DNA from: Piscicola geometra
Taxonomy: Eukaryota > Annelida > Clitellata > Hirudinida > Piscicolidae
DNA length: 64,000 nt
Assembly: GCA_943735955.1 (NCBI GenBank)
Contig: CALSEQ010000033.1
Span: 527,001 to 591,000, forward strand
Direction of reading: 5' to 3'
The notes under the pieces: model-generated
Databases searched by the model: none
What the model saw: only the letters and a program-made list of their open reading frames with translations
Told to the model about the DNA's origin: nothing
Program-made: the position numbers and the translations under genes
In this document: positions 30,901-45,059 of the stretch, in pieces
Layout of the letters: the number at the start of each line of letters is the position of its first letter
Position numbering within the stretch: position 1 is the stretch's first letter

Positions 30901-32659
30901 AATTATGCAATATATGTAAATATGCAATATATGTAAATATGCAATATATGTAAATATGCAATATATGTAAATATGCAATTTATGTAAATATGCAATATAT
31001 GTAAATATGCAATATATGTAAATATGCAATAAATGTAAATTTGCAATATATGTAAACATGCAATATATGTAAATATGCAATATATGTAAATATGCAATAA
31101 ATGTAAATATGCAATATATGTAAATATGCAATATATGTAAATATGCAATATATGTAAATATGCAATATATGTAAATATGCGAAACATGTAAATATGCAAT
31201 ATATGTATATATGCAATATATGTAACTATGCAATATATGTAAATATGCAATATATGTAAATATGCACTATATTTAAATATGCAATATATGTAAATATGCA
31301 ATATATGTGAATATGCACTATATGTAAATATGCAATATATGTAAATATGCAATATATGTAAATATGCAATATATGTAAATTTGCAATATATGTAAATATG
31401 CAATATATGTAAATATGCAATATATGTAAAGATGCAATACATGTAAATATGCAATATATGTAAATATGCAATAAATGTAATTTTGCAATGTATGTAAATA
31501 TGCAATATATGTAAATATGCAATATATGTAAATATGCAATAAATGTAAATATGCAATATATGTAAATATGCAATATATGTAAATATGCAATATATGTAAA
31601 TAGGCAATATATGTAAATATGCAATATATGTAAATATGCAATATATGTAAATATGCAATATATGTAAATATGCAATATATGTAAATATGCAATATATGTA
31701 AATATGCAATATATGTAAATATGCAGTATATGTAAATATGCAATATATGTAAATATGCAATATATGTAAATATGCAATATATGTAAATATGCAATATATG
31801 TAAATATGCAATATATGTAAATATGCAATATATGTAAATATGCAATATATGTAAATATGCAATAAATGTAAATTTGCAATATATGTAAATATGCAATATA
31901 TGTAAATATGCAATATATGTAAATATGCAATAAATGTAAATATGCAATATATGTAAATATGCAATATATGTAAATATGCAATATATGTAAATATGCAATA
32001 TATGTAAATATGCGAAATATGTAAATATGCAATATATGTAAATATGCAATATATGTAACTATGCAATATATGTAAATATGCAATATATGTAAATATGCAC
32101 TATATTTAAATATGCAATATATGTAAATATGCAATATATGTAAATATGCAATATATGTAAATATGCAATATATCTAAATATGCAATATATGTAAATATGC
32201 AATATATGTAAATATGCACTATATTTAAATATGCAATATATGTAAATATGCAATATATGTAAATATGCAATATATGTAAATATGCAATATATGTAAATAT
32301 GCAATATATGTAAATATGCAATATATGTAAATTTGCAATATATGTAAATATGCAATATATGTAAATATGCAATATATGTAAATATGCAATATATGTAAAT
32401 ATGCAATATATGTAAATATGCAATATATGTAAATATGCAATCTATGTAAATATGCAATATATGTAAATATGCAATATATGTAAATATGCAATATATGTAA
32501 ATATGCAATATATGTAAATATGCAATATATGTAAATATGCAATATATGAAAATATGCAATATATGTAAATATGCAATATATGTAAATATGCAATATATGT
32601 AAATATGCAATATATGTAAATATGCAATATATGTAAATATGCAATATATGTAAATATGC
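30901..32659. repeat. Far copy of the 13.2-15 kb region plus transition
   Basis: Markers and frame ends match the region 17,543 bp upstream (13204, 13437, 13683, 14523 against 30747, 30980, 31226, 32066). One monomer is then lost, changing the offset to 17,526 (14533 and 32059). Private changes include GTATATATGC near 31207. Satellite only. Confidence 0.65.
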
Positions 32660-33815
32660 AATATATGTAAAGATGCAATATATGTAATTATGCAATATAT
32701 GTAAATATGCAATAAATGTAAATTTGCAATGTATGTAAATATGCAATATATGTAAATATGCAAAATATGTAAATATGCAATATATGTAAATATGCAATAT
32801 ATGTAAATATGCGAAACATGTAAATATGCAATATATGTAAATATGCAGTATATGTAACTATGCAATATATGTAAATATGCAATATATGTAAATATGCACT
32901 ATATTTAAATATGCAATATATGTAAATATGCAATATATGTGAATATGCACTATATGTAAATATGCAATATATGTAAATATGCAATATATGTAAATATGCA
33001 ATATATGTAAATTTGCAATATATGTAAATATGCAATATATGTAAATATGCAATATATGTAAAGATGCAATATATGTAAATATGCAATATATGTAAATATG
33101 CAATAAATGTAATTTTGCAATGAATGTAAATATGCAATATATGTAAATATGCAATATATGTAAATATGCAATAAATGTAAATATGCAATATATGTAAATA
33201 TGCAATATATGTAAATATTCAATATATGTGAATAGGCAATATACGTAAATATGCAATATATGTAAATATGCAATATATGTAAATATGCAATATATGTAAA
33301 TATGCAATATATGTAAATATGCAATATATGTAAATATGCAATATATGTAAATATGCAGTATATGTAAATATGCAATATATGTAAATATGCAATATATGTA
33401 AATATGCAATATATGTAAATATGCAATATATGTAAATATGCAATATATGTAAATATGCAATATATGTAAATATGCAATATATGTAAATATGCAATAAATG
33501 TAAATTTGCAATATATGTAAATATGCAATATATGTAAATATGCAATATATGTAAATATGCAATAAATGTAAATATGCAATATATGTAAATATGCAATATA
33601 TGTAAATATGCAATATATGTAAATATGCGAAATATGTAAATATGCAATATATGTAAATATGCAATATATGTAACTATGCAATATATGTAAATATGCAATA
33701 TATGTAAATATGCTCTATATTTAAATATGCAATATATGTAAATATGCAATATATGTAAATATGCAATATATGTAAATATGCAATATATCTAAATATGCAA
33801 TATATGTAAATATGC
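32660..33815. repeat. 1,156-bp duplication, unit 1
   Basis: Unit of 68 monomers. Markers at +1,156: TAAAGATGC then GTAATTATGC (about 32669 and 33825), GCGAAACATG (about 32811 and 33967), GCAGTATATG followed by GTAACTATGC (about 32845 and 34001), GCAATGAATG (about 33118 and 34274), GTGAATAGGC (about 33229 and 34385) and the unusual ATACGTAAAT (about 33241 and 34397). Frame ends 32858, 32950, 33219 and 33674 recur at 34014, 34106, 34375 and 34830. Confidence 0.8.
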
Positions 33816-34972
33816 AATATATGTAAAGATGCAATATATGTAATTATGCAATATATGTAAATATGCAATAAATGTAAATTTGCAATGTATGTAAATATGC
33901 AATATATGTAAATATGCAAAATATGTAAATATGCAATATATGTAAATATGCAATATATGTAAATATGCGAAACATGTAAATATGCAATATATGTAAATAT
34001 GCAGTATATGTAACTATGCAATATATGTAAATATGCAATATATGTAAATATGCACTATATTTAAATATGCAATATATGTAAATATGCAATATATGTGAAT
34101 ATGCACTATATGTAAATATGCAATATATGTAAATATGCAATATATGTAAATATGCAATATATGTAAATTTGCAATATATGTAAATATGCAATATATGTAA
34201 ATATGCAATATATGTAAAGATGCAATATATGTAAATATGCAATATATGTAAATATGCAATAAATGTAATTTTGCAATGAATGTAAATATGCAATATATGT
34301 AAATATGCAATATATGTAAATATGCAATAAATGTAAATATGCAATATATGTAAATATGCAATATATGTAAATATTCAATATATGTGAATAGGCAATATAC
34401 GTAAATATGCAATATATGTAAATATGCAATATATGTAAATATGCAATATATGTAAATATGCAATATATGTAAATATGCAATATATGTAAATATGCAATAT
34501 ATGTAAATATGCAGTATATGTAAATATGCAATATATGTAAATATGCAATATATGTAAATATGCAATATATGTAAATATGCAATATATGTAAATATGCAAT
34601 ATATGTAAATATGCAATATATGTAAATATGCAATATATGTAAATATGCAATAAATGTAAATTTGCAATATATGTAAATATGCAATATATGTAAATATGCA
34701 ATATATGTAAATATGCAATAAATGTAAATATGCAATATATGTAAATATGCAATATATGTAAATATGCAATATATGTAAATATGCGAAATATGTAAATATG
34801 CAATATATGTAAATCTGCAATATATGTAACTATGCAATATATGTAAATATGCAATATATGTAAATATGCACTATATTTAAATATGCAATATATGTAAATA
34901 TGCAATATATGTAAATATGCAATATATGTAAATATGCAATATATCTAAATATGCAATATATGTAAATATGCA
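33816..34972. repeat. 1,156-bp duplication, unit 2
   Basis: Adjacent copy of the unit at 32,660. It keeps GCACTATATTTAAAT near 34868, where unit 1 has GCTCTATATTTAAAT (about 33712). AAATCTGC near 34812 is private to this unit. Confidence 0.8.
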
Positions 34973-35499
34973 ATATATGTAAATATGCACTATATTTAAA
35001 TATGCAATATATGTAAATATGCAATATATGTAAATATGCAATATATGTAAATATGCAATATATGTAAATATGCAATATATGTAAATATGCAATATATAAA
35101 AATTTGCAATATATGTAAATATGCAATATATGTAAATATGCAATATATGTAAATATGCAATATATGTAAATATGCAATATATGTAAATATGCAATCTATG
35201 TAAATATGCAATATATGTAAATATGCAATATATGTAAATATGCAATATATGTAAATATGCAATATATGTAAATATGCAGTATATGTAAATATGCAATATA
35301 TGTAAATATGCAATATATGTAAATATGCAATATATGTAAATATGCAATATATGTAAATATGCAATATATGTAAATATGCAATATATGTAAATATGCAATA
35401 TATGTAAATATGCAATAAATGTAAATTTGCAATATATGTAAATATGCAATATATGTAAATATGCAATATATGTAAATATGCAATAAATGTAAATATGCA
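34973..35499. repeat. Satellite segment before the 782-bp units
   Basis: Satellite only. It contains the A-rich variant ATATATAAAAATTTGC near 35092, which recurs at about 35875, 36657, 37099 and 37916, plus GCAGTATATG near 35278 and GCAATAAATGTAAATTTGC near 35415. Confidence 0.6.
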
Positions 35500-37063
35500 A
35501 TATATGTAAATATGCAATATATGTAAATATGCAATATATGTAAATATGCAATATATGTAAATATGCGAAATATGTAAATATGCAATATATGTAAATATGC
35601 AATATATGTAACTATGCAATATATGTAAATATTCAATATATGTAAATATGCACTATATTTAAATATGCAATATATGTAAATATGCAATATATGTAAATAT
35701 GCAATATATGTAAATATGCAATATATCTAAATATGCAATATATGTAAATATGCAATATATGTAAATATGCACTATATTTAAATATGCAATATATGTAAAT
35801 ATGCAATATATGTAAATATGCAATATATGTAAATATGCAATATATGTAAATATGCAATATATGTAAATATGCAATATATAAAAATTTGCAATATATGTAA
35901 ATATGCAATATATGTAAATATGCAATATATGTAAATATGCAATATATGTAAATATGCAATATATGTAAATATGCAATATATGTAAATATGCAATCTATGT
36001 AAATATGCAATCTATGTAAATATGCAATATATGTAAATATGCAATATATGTAAATATGCAATATATGTAAATATGCAATATATGTAAATATGCAATATAT
36101 GAAAATATGCAATATATGTAAATATGCAATATATGTAAATATGCAATATATGTAAAGATGCAATATATGTAAATATGCAATATATGTAAATATGCAATAT
36201 ATGTAAATATGCAATATATGTAAATATGCAATATATCTAAATATGCAATATATGTAAATATGCAATATATGTAAATATGCAATATATGTAAATATGCAAT
36301 ATATGTAAATATGCAATATATGTAAATATGCAATATATGTAAATATGCGAAATATGTAAATATGCAATATATGTAAATATGCAATATATGTAACTATGCA
36401 ATATATGTAAATATTCAATATATGTAAATATGCACTATATTTAAATATGCAATATATGTAAATATGCAATATATGTAAATATGCAATATATGTAAATATG
36501 CAATATATCTAAATATGCAATATATGTAAATATGCAATATATGTAAATATGCACTATATTTAAATATGCAATATATGTAAATATGCAATATATGTAAATA
36601 TGCAATATATGTAAATATGCAATATATGTAAATATGCAATATATGTAAATATGCAATATATAAAAATTTGCAATATATGTAAATATGCAATATATGTAAA
36701 TATGCAATATATGTAAATATGCAATATATGTAAATATGCAATATATGTAAATATGCAATATATGTAAATATGCAATCTATGTAAATATGCAATCTATGTA
36801 AATATGCAATATATGTAAATATGCAATATATGTAAATATGCAATATATGTAAATATGCAATATATGTAAATATGCAATATATGAAAATATGCAATATATG
36901 TAAATATGCAATATATGTAAATATGCAATATATGTAAAGATGCAATATATGTAAATATGCAATATATGTAAATATGCAATATATGTAAATATGCAATATA
37001 TGTAAATATGCAATATATCTAAATATGCAATATATGTAAATATGCAATATATGTAAATATGCA
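35500..37063. repeat. 782-bp tandem duplication, 2 units
   Basis: Two 46-monomer units. Markers at +782: GCGAAATATG (35565 and 36347), TATTCAATATATG (about 35632 and 36414), ATATATAAAAATTTGC (about 35875 and 36657), doubled GCAATCTATG (about 35993/36010 and 36775/36792) and ATATCTAAAT (about 36237 and 37019). Frame ends at 35659 and 36441, and at 35778 and 36560, agree. Confidence 0.8.
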
Positions 37064-38471
37064 ATATATGTAAATATGCAATATATGTAAATATGCAATA
37101 TATAAAAATTTGCAATATATGTAAATATGCAATCTATGTAAATATGCAATATATGTAAATATGCAATATATGTAAATATGCAATATATGTGAATATGCAA
37201 TATATGTAAATATGCAATATATGTAAATATGCAATCTATGTAAATATGCAATATATGTAAATATGCAATATATGTAAATATGCAATATATGTAAATATGC
37301 AATATATGTAAATATGCAGTATATGTAAATATGCAATATATGTAAATATGCAATATATGTAAATATGCAATATATGTAAATATGCAATATATGTAAATAT
37401 GCAATATATGTAAATATGCAATATATGTAAATATGCAATATATTTAAATATGCAATAAATGTAAATTTGCAATATATGTAAATATGCAATATATGTAAAT
37501 ATGCAATATATGTAAATATGCAATAAATGTAAATATGCAATATATGTAAATATGCAATATATGTAACTATGCAATATATGTAAATATGCAATATATGTAA
37601 ATATGCGAAATATGTAAATATGCAATATATGTAAATATGCAATATATGTAACTATGCAATATATGTAAATATGCAATATATGTAAATATGCACTATATTT
37701 AAATATGCAATATATGTAAATATGCAATATATGTAAATATGCAATATATGTAAATATGCAATATATCTAAATATGCAATATATGTAAATATGCAATATAT
37801 GTAAATATGCACTATATTTAAATATGCAATATATGTAAATATGCAATATATGTAAATATGCAATATATGTAAATATGCAATATATGTAAATATGCAATAT
37901 ATGTAAATATGCAATATATAAAAATTTGCAATATATGTAAATATGCAATATATGTAAATATGCAATATATGTAAATATGCAATATATGTAAATATGCAAT
38001 ATATGTAAATATGCAATATATGTAAATATGCAATCTATGTAAATATGCAATATATGTAAATATGCAATATATGTAAATATGCAATATATGTAAATATGCA
38101 ATATATGTAAATATGCAATATATGTAAATATGCAATATATGAAAATATGCAATATATGTAAATATGCAATATATGTAAATATGCAATATATGTAAAGATG
38201 CAATATATGTAAATATGCAATATATGTAAATATGCAATATATGTAAATATGCAATATATGTAAAGATGCAATATATGTAAATATGCAATATATGTAAATA
38301 TGCAATAAATGTAAATTTGCAATGTATGTAAATATGCAATATATGTAAATATGCAAAATATGTAAATATGCAATAAATGTAAATATGCAATATATGTAAA
38401 TATGCAATATATGTAAATATGCAATATATGTAAATATGCAATATATGTAAATATGCAATATATGTAAATAT
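37064..38471. repeat. Satellite segment before the 561/612-bp series
   Basis: Satellite only. It repeats parts of the 782-bp unit and of the 1,530-bp unit: GCACTATATTTAAAT near 37690 and 37809, ATATATAAAAATTTGC near 37916, GCAATCTATG near 38031 and GAAAATATGC at 38141. It leads into the first GCACTAGATG marker. Confidence 0.6.
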
Positions 38472-40766
38472 GCACTAGATGTAAACATGCAATATATGTA
38501 AATATGCAATATATGTAAATATGCAATATATGTAAACATGCAATATATGTAAATATGCAATGTATGTAAATATGCAATATATGTAAATATGCAATATATG
38601 TAAATATGCAATATATGTAAATATGCAATATATGTAAATATGCAATATATGTAAATATGCAATATATGTAAATATGCAATATATGTAAATATACAATATA
38701 TGTAAATATGCAATATATGTAAATATGCAATATATGTAAATATGCAATATATGTAAATATGCAATATATGTAAATATGCAATATATGTAAATATGCAATA
38801 TATGTAAATATGCAATATATGTAAAGATGCAATATATGTAAATATGCAATATATGTAAATATGCAATAAATGTAAATTTGCAATGTATGTAAATATGCAA
38901 TATATGTAAATATGCAAAATATGTAAATATGCAATAAATGTAAATATGCAATATATGTAAATATGCAATATATGTAAATATGCAATATATGTAAATATGC
39001 AATATATGTAAATATGCAATATATGTAAATATGCACTAGATGTAAACATGCAATATATGTAAATATGCAATATATGTAAATATGCAATATATGTAAACAT
39101 GCAATATATGTAAATATGCAATGTATGTAAATATGCAATATATGTAAATATGCAATATATGTAAATATGCAATATATGTAAATATGCAATATATGTAAAT
39201 ATGCAATATATGTAAATATGCAATATATGTAAATATGCAATATATGTAAATATGCAATATATGTAAATATGCAATATATGTAAATATGCAATATATGTAA
39301 ATATGCAATATATGAAAATATGCAATATATGTAAATATGCAATATATGTAAATATGCAATATATGTAAAGATGCAATATATGTAAATATGCAATATATGT
39401 AAATATGCAATATATGTAAATATGCAATATATGTAAAGATGCAATATATGTAAATATGCAATATATGTAAATATGCAATAAATGTAAATTTGCAATGTAT
39501 GTAAATATGCAATATATGTAAATATGCAAAATATGTAAATATGCAATAAATGTAAATATGCAATATATGTAAATATGCAATATATGTAAATATGCAATAT
39601 ATGTAAATATGCAATATATGTAAATATGCAATATATGTAAATATGCACTAGATGTAAACATGCAATATATGTAAATATGCAATATATGTAAATATGCAAT
39701 ATATGTAAACATGCAATATATGTAAATATGCAATGTATGTAAATATGCAATATATGTAAATATGCAATATATGTAAATATGCAATATATGTAAATATGCA
39801 ATATATGTAAATATGCAATATATGTAAATATGCAATATATGTAAATATGCAATATATGTAAATATACAATATATGTAAATATGCAATATATGTAAATATG
39901 CAATATATGTAAATATGCAATATATGTAAATATGCACTATATGTAAATATGCAATATATGTAAATATGCAAGATATGTAAATATGCAATATATGTAAAGA
40001 TGCAATATATGTAAATATGCAATATATGTAAATATGCAATAAATGTAAATTTGCAATGTATGTAAATATGCAATATATGTAAATATGCAAAATATGTAAA
40101 TATGCACTAAATGTAAATATGCAATATATGTAAATATGCAATATATGTAAATATGCAATATATGTAAATATGCAATATATGTAAATATGCAATATATGTA
40201 AATATGCACTAGATGTAAACATGCAATATATGTAAATATGCAATATATGTAAATATGCAATATATGTAAACATGCAATATATGTAAATATGCAATGTATG
40301 TAAATATGCAATATATGTAAATATGCAATATATGTAAATATGCAATATATGTAAATATGCAATATATGTAAATATGCAATATATGTAAATATGCAATATA
40401 TGTAAATATGCAATATATGTAAATATACAATATATGTAAATATGCAATATATGTAAATATGCAATATATGTAAATATGCAATATATGTAAATATGCAATA
40501 TATGTAAATATGCAATATATGTAAATATGCAATATATGTAAATATGCAATATATGTAAATATGCAATATATGTAAATATGCAATATATGTGAAAATGCAA
40601 TATATGTAAATATGCAATATATGTAAATATGCAATATATGTAAATATGCAATATATGTAAATATGCAATATATGTAAATATGCAATATATGTAAATATGC
40701 AATATATGTAAATATGCAATATATGTAAATATGCAATATATGTAAATATGCAATATATGTAAATAT
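38472..40766. repeat. 561/612/561-bp higher-order series
   Basis: GCACTAGATGTAAACATGC occurs at 38472, 39033, 39645 and 40206, giving unit lengths of 561, 612 and 561 bp (33, 36 and 33 monomers). GCAATGTATG and ATACAATATATG variants accompany it in each unit. GAAAATATGC appears at 38141 and 39314, 1,173 bp apart (561+612), so a two-step period is also visible. The same marker set defines the right half of the 1,530-bp units at 23-28 kb, so the two regions share ancestry. Confidence 0.75.
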
Positions 40767-41679
40767 GCAATATATGTAAATATGCAATATATGTAAATAT
40801 ACAATATATGTTAATATGCAATATATGTAAATATGCAATATATGTAAATATGCAATCTATGTAAGTATGCAATATATGTAAATATGCAATATATGTAAAT
40901 ATGCAATATATGTAAATATGCAATATATGTAAAGATGCAATATATGTAAATATGCAATATATGTAAATATGCAATATATGTAAAAATGCAATATATGTAA
41001 ATATGCAATATATGTAAATATGCAATATATGTAAATATGCAATATATGTAAATATGCAATATATGTAAATATGCAATATATGTAAATATGCAATATATGT
41101 AAATATGCACTATATTTAAATATGCAATATATGTAAATATGCAATATATGTAAATATGTAATATATGTAAATATGCAATATATGTAAATATGCAATATAT
41201 GTAAATATGCACTATATGTAAATATGCAATATATGTAAATATGCAATATATGTAAATATGCAATATATGTAAATATGCAATATATGTAAATATGCAATAT
41301 ATGTAAATATGCAATATATGTAAATATGCAATATATGTAAATATGCAATATATGTAAATATGCAATATATGTTAATATGCAATATATGTAAATATGCGAA
41401 ATATGTAAATATGCAATATATGTAAATATGCAATATATGTAACTATGCAATATATGTAAATATGCAATATATGTAAATATGCACTATATTTAAATATGCA
41501 ATATATGTAAATATGCAATATATGTAAATATGCAATATATGTAAATATGCAATATATGTAAATATGCAATATATGTAAATATGCAATATATGTAAATTTG
41601 AATATATGTAAATATGCAATATATGTAAATATGCAATATATGTAAAGATGCAATATATGTAAATATGCAATATATGTAA
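40767..41679. repeat. Copy B of the 12.8-kb-spaced block
   Basis: Downstream partner of 27.9-28.9 kb: GTTAATATGC at 40811, GCAATCTATG at 40852, GCACTATATTTAAAT at 41107, and the 16-bp TTTGAATATATG monomer at 41600. Relative to the upstream copy it carries an extra 374 bp (22 monomers) between 41107 and 41600. Confidence 0.7.
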
Positions 41680-42970
41680 AAATGCAATAAATGTAAATTT
41701 GCAATGTATGTAAATATGCAATATATGTAAATATGCAATCTATGTAAATATGCAATAAATGTAAATATGCAATATATGTAAATATGCAATATATGTAAAT
41801 ATGCAATATATGTAAATATGCAATATGTGTAAATATGCAATATATGTAAATATGCAATATATGTAAACATGCAATATATGTAAATATGCAATATATGTAA
41901 ATATGCAATATATGTAAACATGCAATATATGTAAATATGCAATATATGTGAATATGCAATATATATAAATATGCAATATATGTAAATATGCAATATATGT
42001 AAATATGCAATATATGTAAATATGCAATATATGTAAATATGCAATATATGTGAATATGCAATATATGTAAATATGCAATATATGTAAATATACAATATAT
42101 GTAAATATGCAATATATGTAAATATGCAATATATGTAAATATGCAATATATGTAAATATGCAATATATGTAAATATGCAATACATGTAAATATGCAATAT
42201 ATGTAAATATGCAATATATGTAAATATGCAATATATGTAAATATGCAATATATGTAAATATGCAATATATGTAAAAATGCAATATATGTAAATATGCAAT
42301 ATATGTAAATATGCAATATATGTAAAAATGCAATAAATGTAAATTTGCAATGTATGTAAATATGCAATATATGTAAATATGCAATCTATGTAAATATGCA
42401 ATAAATGTAAATATGCAATATATGTAAATATGCAATATATGTAAATATGCAATATATGTAAATATGCAATATGTGTAAATATGCAATATATGTAAATATG
42501 CAATATATGTAAACATGCAATATATGTAAATATGCAATATATGTAAATATGCAATATATGTAAACATGCAATATATGTAAATATGCAATATATGTGAATA
42601 TGCAATATATATAAATATGCAATATATGTAAATATGCAATATATGTAAATATGCAATATATGTAAATATGCAATATATGTAAATATGCAATATATGTGAA
42701 TATGCAATATATGTAAATATGCAATATATGTAAATATACAATATATGTAAATATGCAATATATGTAAATATGCAATATATGTAAATATGCAATATATGTA
42801 AATATGCAATATATGTAAATATGCAATATATGTAAATATGCAATATATGTAAATATGCAAATATGCAATATATGCAAATATGCAATATATGCAAGTATGC
42901 AATATATGTAAATATGCAATATATGTAAATATGCAATATATGTAAATATGCAATATATGTGAATATGCAA
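41680..42970. repeat. 646-bp tandem duplication, 2 units
   Basis: Two 38-monomer units. Markers at +646: GCAATGTATG (41701 and 42347), GCAATCTATG (41735 and 42381), CAATATGTGTAAAT (41821 and 42467), GCAATATATATAAAT (about 41951 and 42597) and ATACAATATATG (about 42090 and 42736). The second unit contains the first 8-bp partial monomer of the window (42857), so the domain change lies at or inside this duplication. Confidence 0.75.
42855..42879 (+). repeat. First 8-bp partial monomer with paired ATGCAAAT
   Basis: ATGCAAAT lies at 42855-42862, created by the 9-bp deletion that leaves GCAAATAT, and again at 42872-42879, created by T-to-C in the next monomer. The two are 17 bp apart. This is the leftmost instance of the module that typifies the right domain. 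Confidence 0.85.
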
Positions 42971-45059
42971 TATATGTAAATATGCAATATATGTAAATAT
43001 GCAATATATGTAAATATGCAATATATGTAAATATGCAATATATGTAAATATGCAATATATGTAAATATGCAATATATGTAAATATGCAATATATGTAAAT
43101 ATGCAATATATGTAAATATGCAATATATGTAAATATGCAATATATGTAAATATGCAATATATGTAAATATGCAATATATGTAAATATGCAATATATGTAA
43201 ATATGCAATATATGTAAATATGCAATATATGTAAATATGCAATATATGTAAATATGCAAATATGAAATTCATGCAAATATGCAATATATGCAAATATGCA
43301 ATATATGTTATTATGCAATATATGTAAAAATGCAATATATGTAAATATGCAATATATGTAAATATGCAATATATGTAAATATGCAATATATGTAAATATG
43401 CAATATATGTAAATATGCAAAATATGTAAATATGCAATATATGTAAATATGCAATATATGTAAATATGCAATATATGTAAATATGCAATATATGTAAATA
43501 TGCAATATATATAAATATGCAATATATCTAAATATGCAATATATGTAAATATGCAATATATGTAAATATGCAATATATGTAAATATGCAATATATGTAAA
43601 TATGCAATATATGTGAATATGCAAATATGCAATATATGTAAAAATGCAATAAATGTAAATATGCAATATATGTAAATATGCAATATATGTAAATAGGCAA
43701 TATATGTAAATATGCAATATATGTAAATATGCAAAAATGCAATATATGCAAATATGCAATATATGCAAATATGCAATATATGTAAATATGCAATATATGT
43801 AAATATGCAATATATGTAAATATGCAAATATGCAATATATGCAAATATGCAATACATGCAAATATGCAATATATGTAAATATGCAATCTATGTAAATATG
43901 CAATATATGTAAATATGCAATATATGCAAATATGCAATATATGTAAATATGCAATATATGTAAATATGCAATATATGTAAATATGCAATATATGTAAATA
44001 TGCAATATATGTAAATATGCAAAATATGTAAATATGCAATATATGTAAATATGCAAGATATGTAAATATGCAATATATATAAATATGCAATATATATAAA
44101 TATGCAATATATGTAAATATGCAATATATGTAAATATGCAATATATGTAAATATGCTATATATGTGAATATGCAATATATGTAAATATGCAATATATGTA
44201 AATATGCAATATATGTAAATATGCAGTATATGTAAATATGCAATATATGTAAATATGCAATATATGTAAATATGCAATATATGTAAATATGCAATATATG
44301 TAAATATGCAAATATGCAATATATGCAAATATGCAATATATGCAAGTATGCAATATATGTAAATATGCAATATATGTAAATATGCAATATATGTAAATCT
44401 GCAATATATGTAAATATTCAATATATGTGAATATGCAATATATGTAAATATGCAATATATGTAAATATGCAATATATGTAAATATGCAATATATGTAAAT
44501 ATGCAATATATGTAAATATGCAATATATGTAAATATGCAAAATATGTAAATATGCAATATATGTAAATATGCAATATATGTAAATATGCAATATATGTAA
44601 ATATGCAATATATGTAAATATGCAATATATGTAAATATGCAATATATGTAAATATGCAATATATGTAAATATGCAAATATGAAATATATGCAAATATGCA
44701 ATATATGCAAATATGCAATATATGTTATTATGCAATATATGTAAAAATGCAATATATGTAAATATGCAATATATGTAAATATGCAATATATGTAAATATG
44801 CAATATATGTAAATATGCAATATATGTCAATATGCAATATATGTAAATATGCAATATATGTAAATATGCAATATATGTAAATATGCAATATATGTAAATA
44901 TGCAATATATATAAATATGCAATATATCTAAATATGCAATATATGTAAATATGCAATATATGTAAATATGCAATATATGTAAATATGCAATATATGTAAA
45001 TATGCAATATATGTAAATATGCAATATATGTAAATATGCAATATATGTAAATATGCAAT
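42971..45059. repeat. Right-domain segment before the 1,613-bp units
   Basis: Satellite only, mosaic. It holds the partial-monomer module near 43257 (followed by GAAATTCATGC), 43621, 43735 (GCAAAAATGC), 43824, 44308 and 44673. ATATCTAAAT at 43528 and 44928 is 1,400 bp apart, a shorter relative of the 1.6-kb period to the right. A TGTCAATATGC variant near 44827 ends one minus-strand frame. Confidence 0.6.

Larger units (their letters stand above)
1..42856. repeat. Left satellite domain, full-length 17-mers
   Basis: This domain is built almost only of full 17-bp monomers in constant phase, with rare one- or two-base indels (15-, 16- or 18-bp monomers near 104, 726, 3911, 4195, 8685, 28443 and 41600). 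Recurrent marker variants are GCACTATATTTAAAT (for example 665, 1157, 1735, 2602, 4505), GCGAAATATG or GCGAAACATG (3520, 9435, 15285, 31180), GTAACTATGC (3566, 9478, 17285), GCAATAAATGTAAATTTGC (4064, 9291, 15136), GCAGTATATCTAAAT (14639, 15438, 15863, 17393, 17818) and GCAATCTATG (987, 1225, 1565, 16730). I saw no 8-bp partial monomer here, and the ATGCAAAT variant only at isolated places (281, 8472, 12674). Confidence 0.85.

Noticed and set aside
35085..35110. TATA-box-like ATATATAAAAATT (also near 35875, 36657, 37099, 37916)
   Set aside because: It is a variant monomer copied within local duplications, there is no gene downstream, and such motifs are expected by chance in 82% AT sequence.
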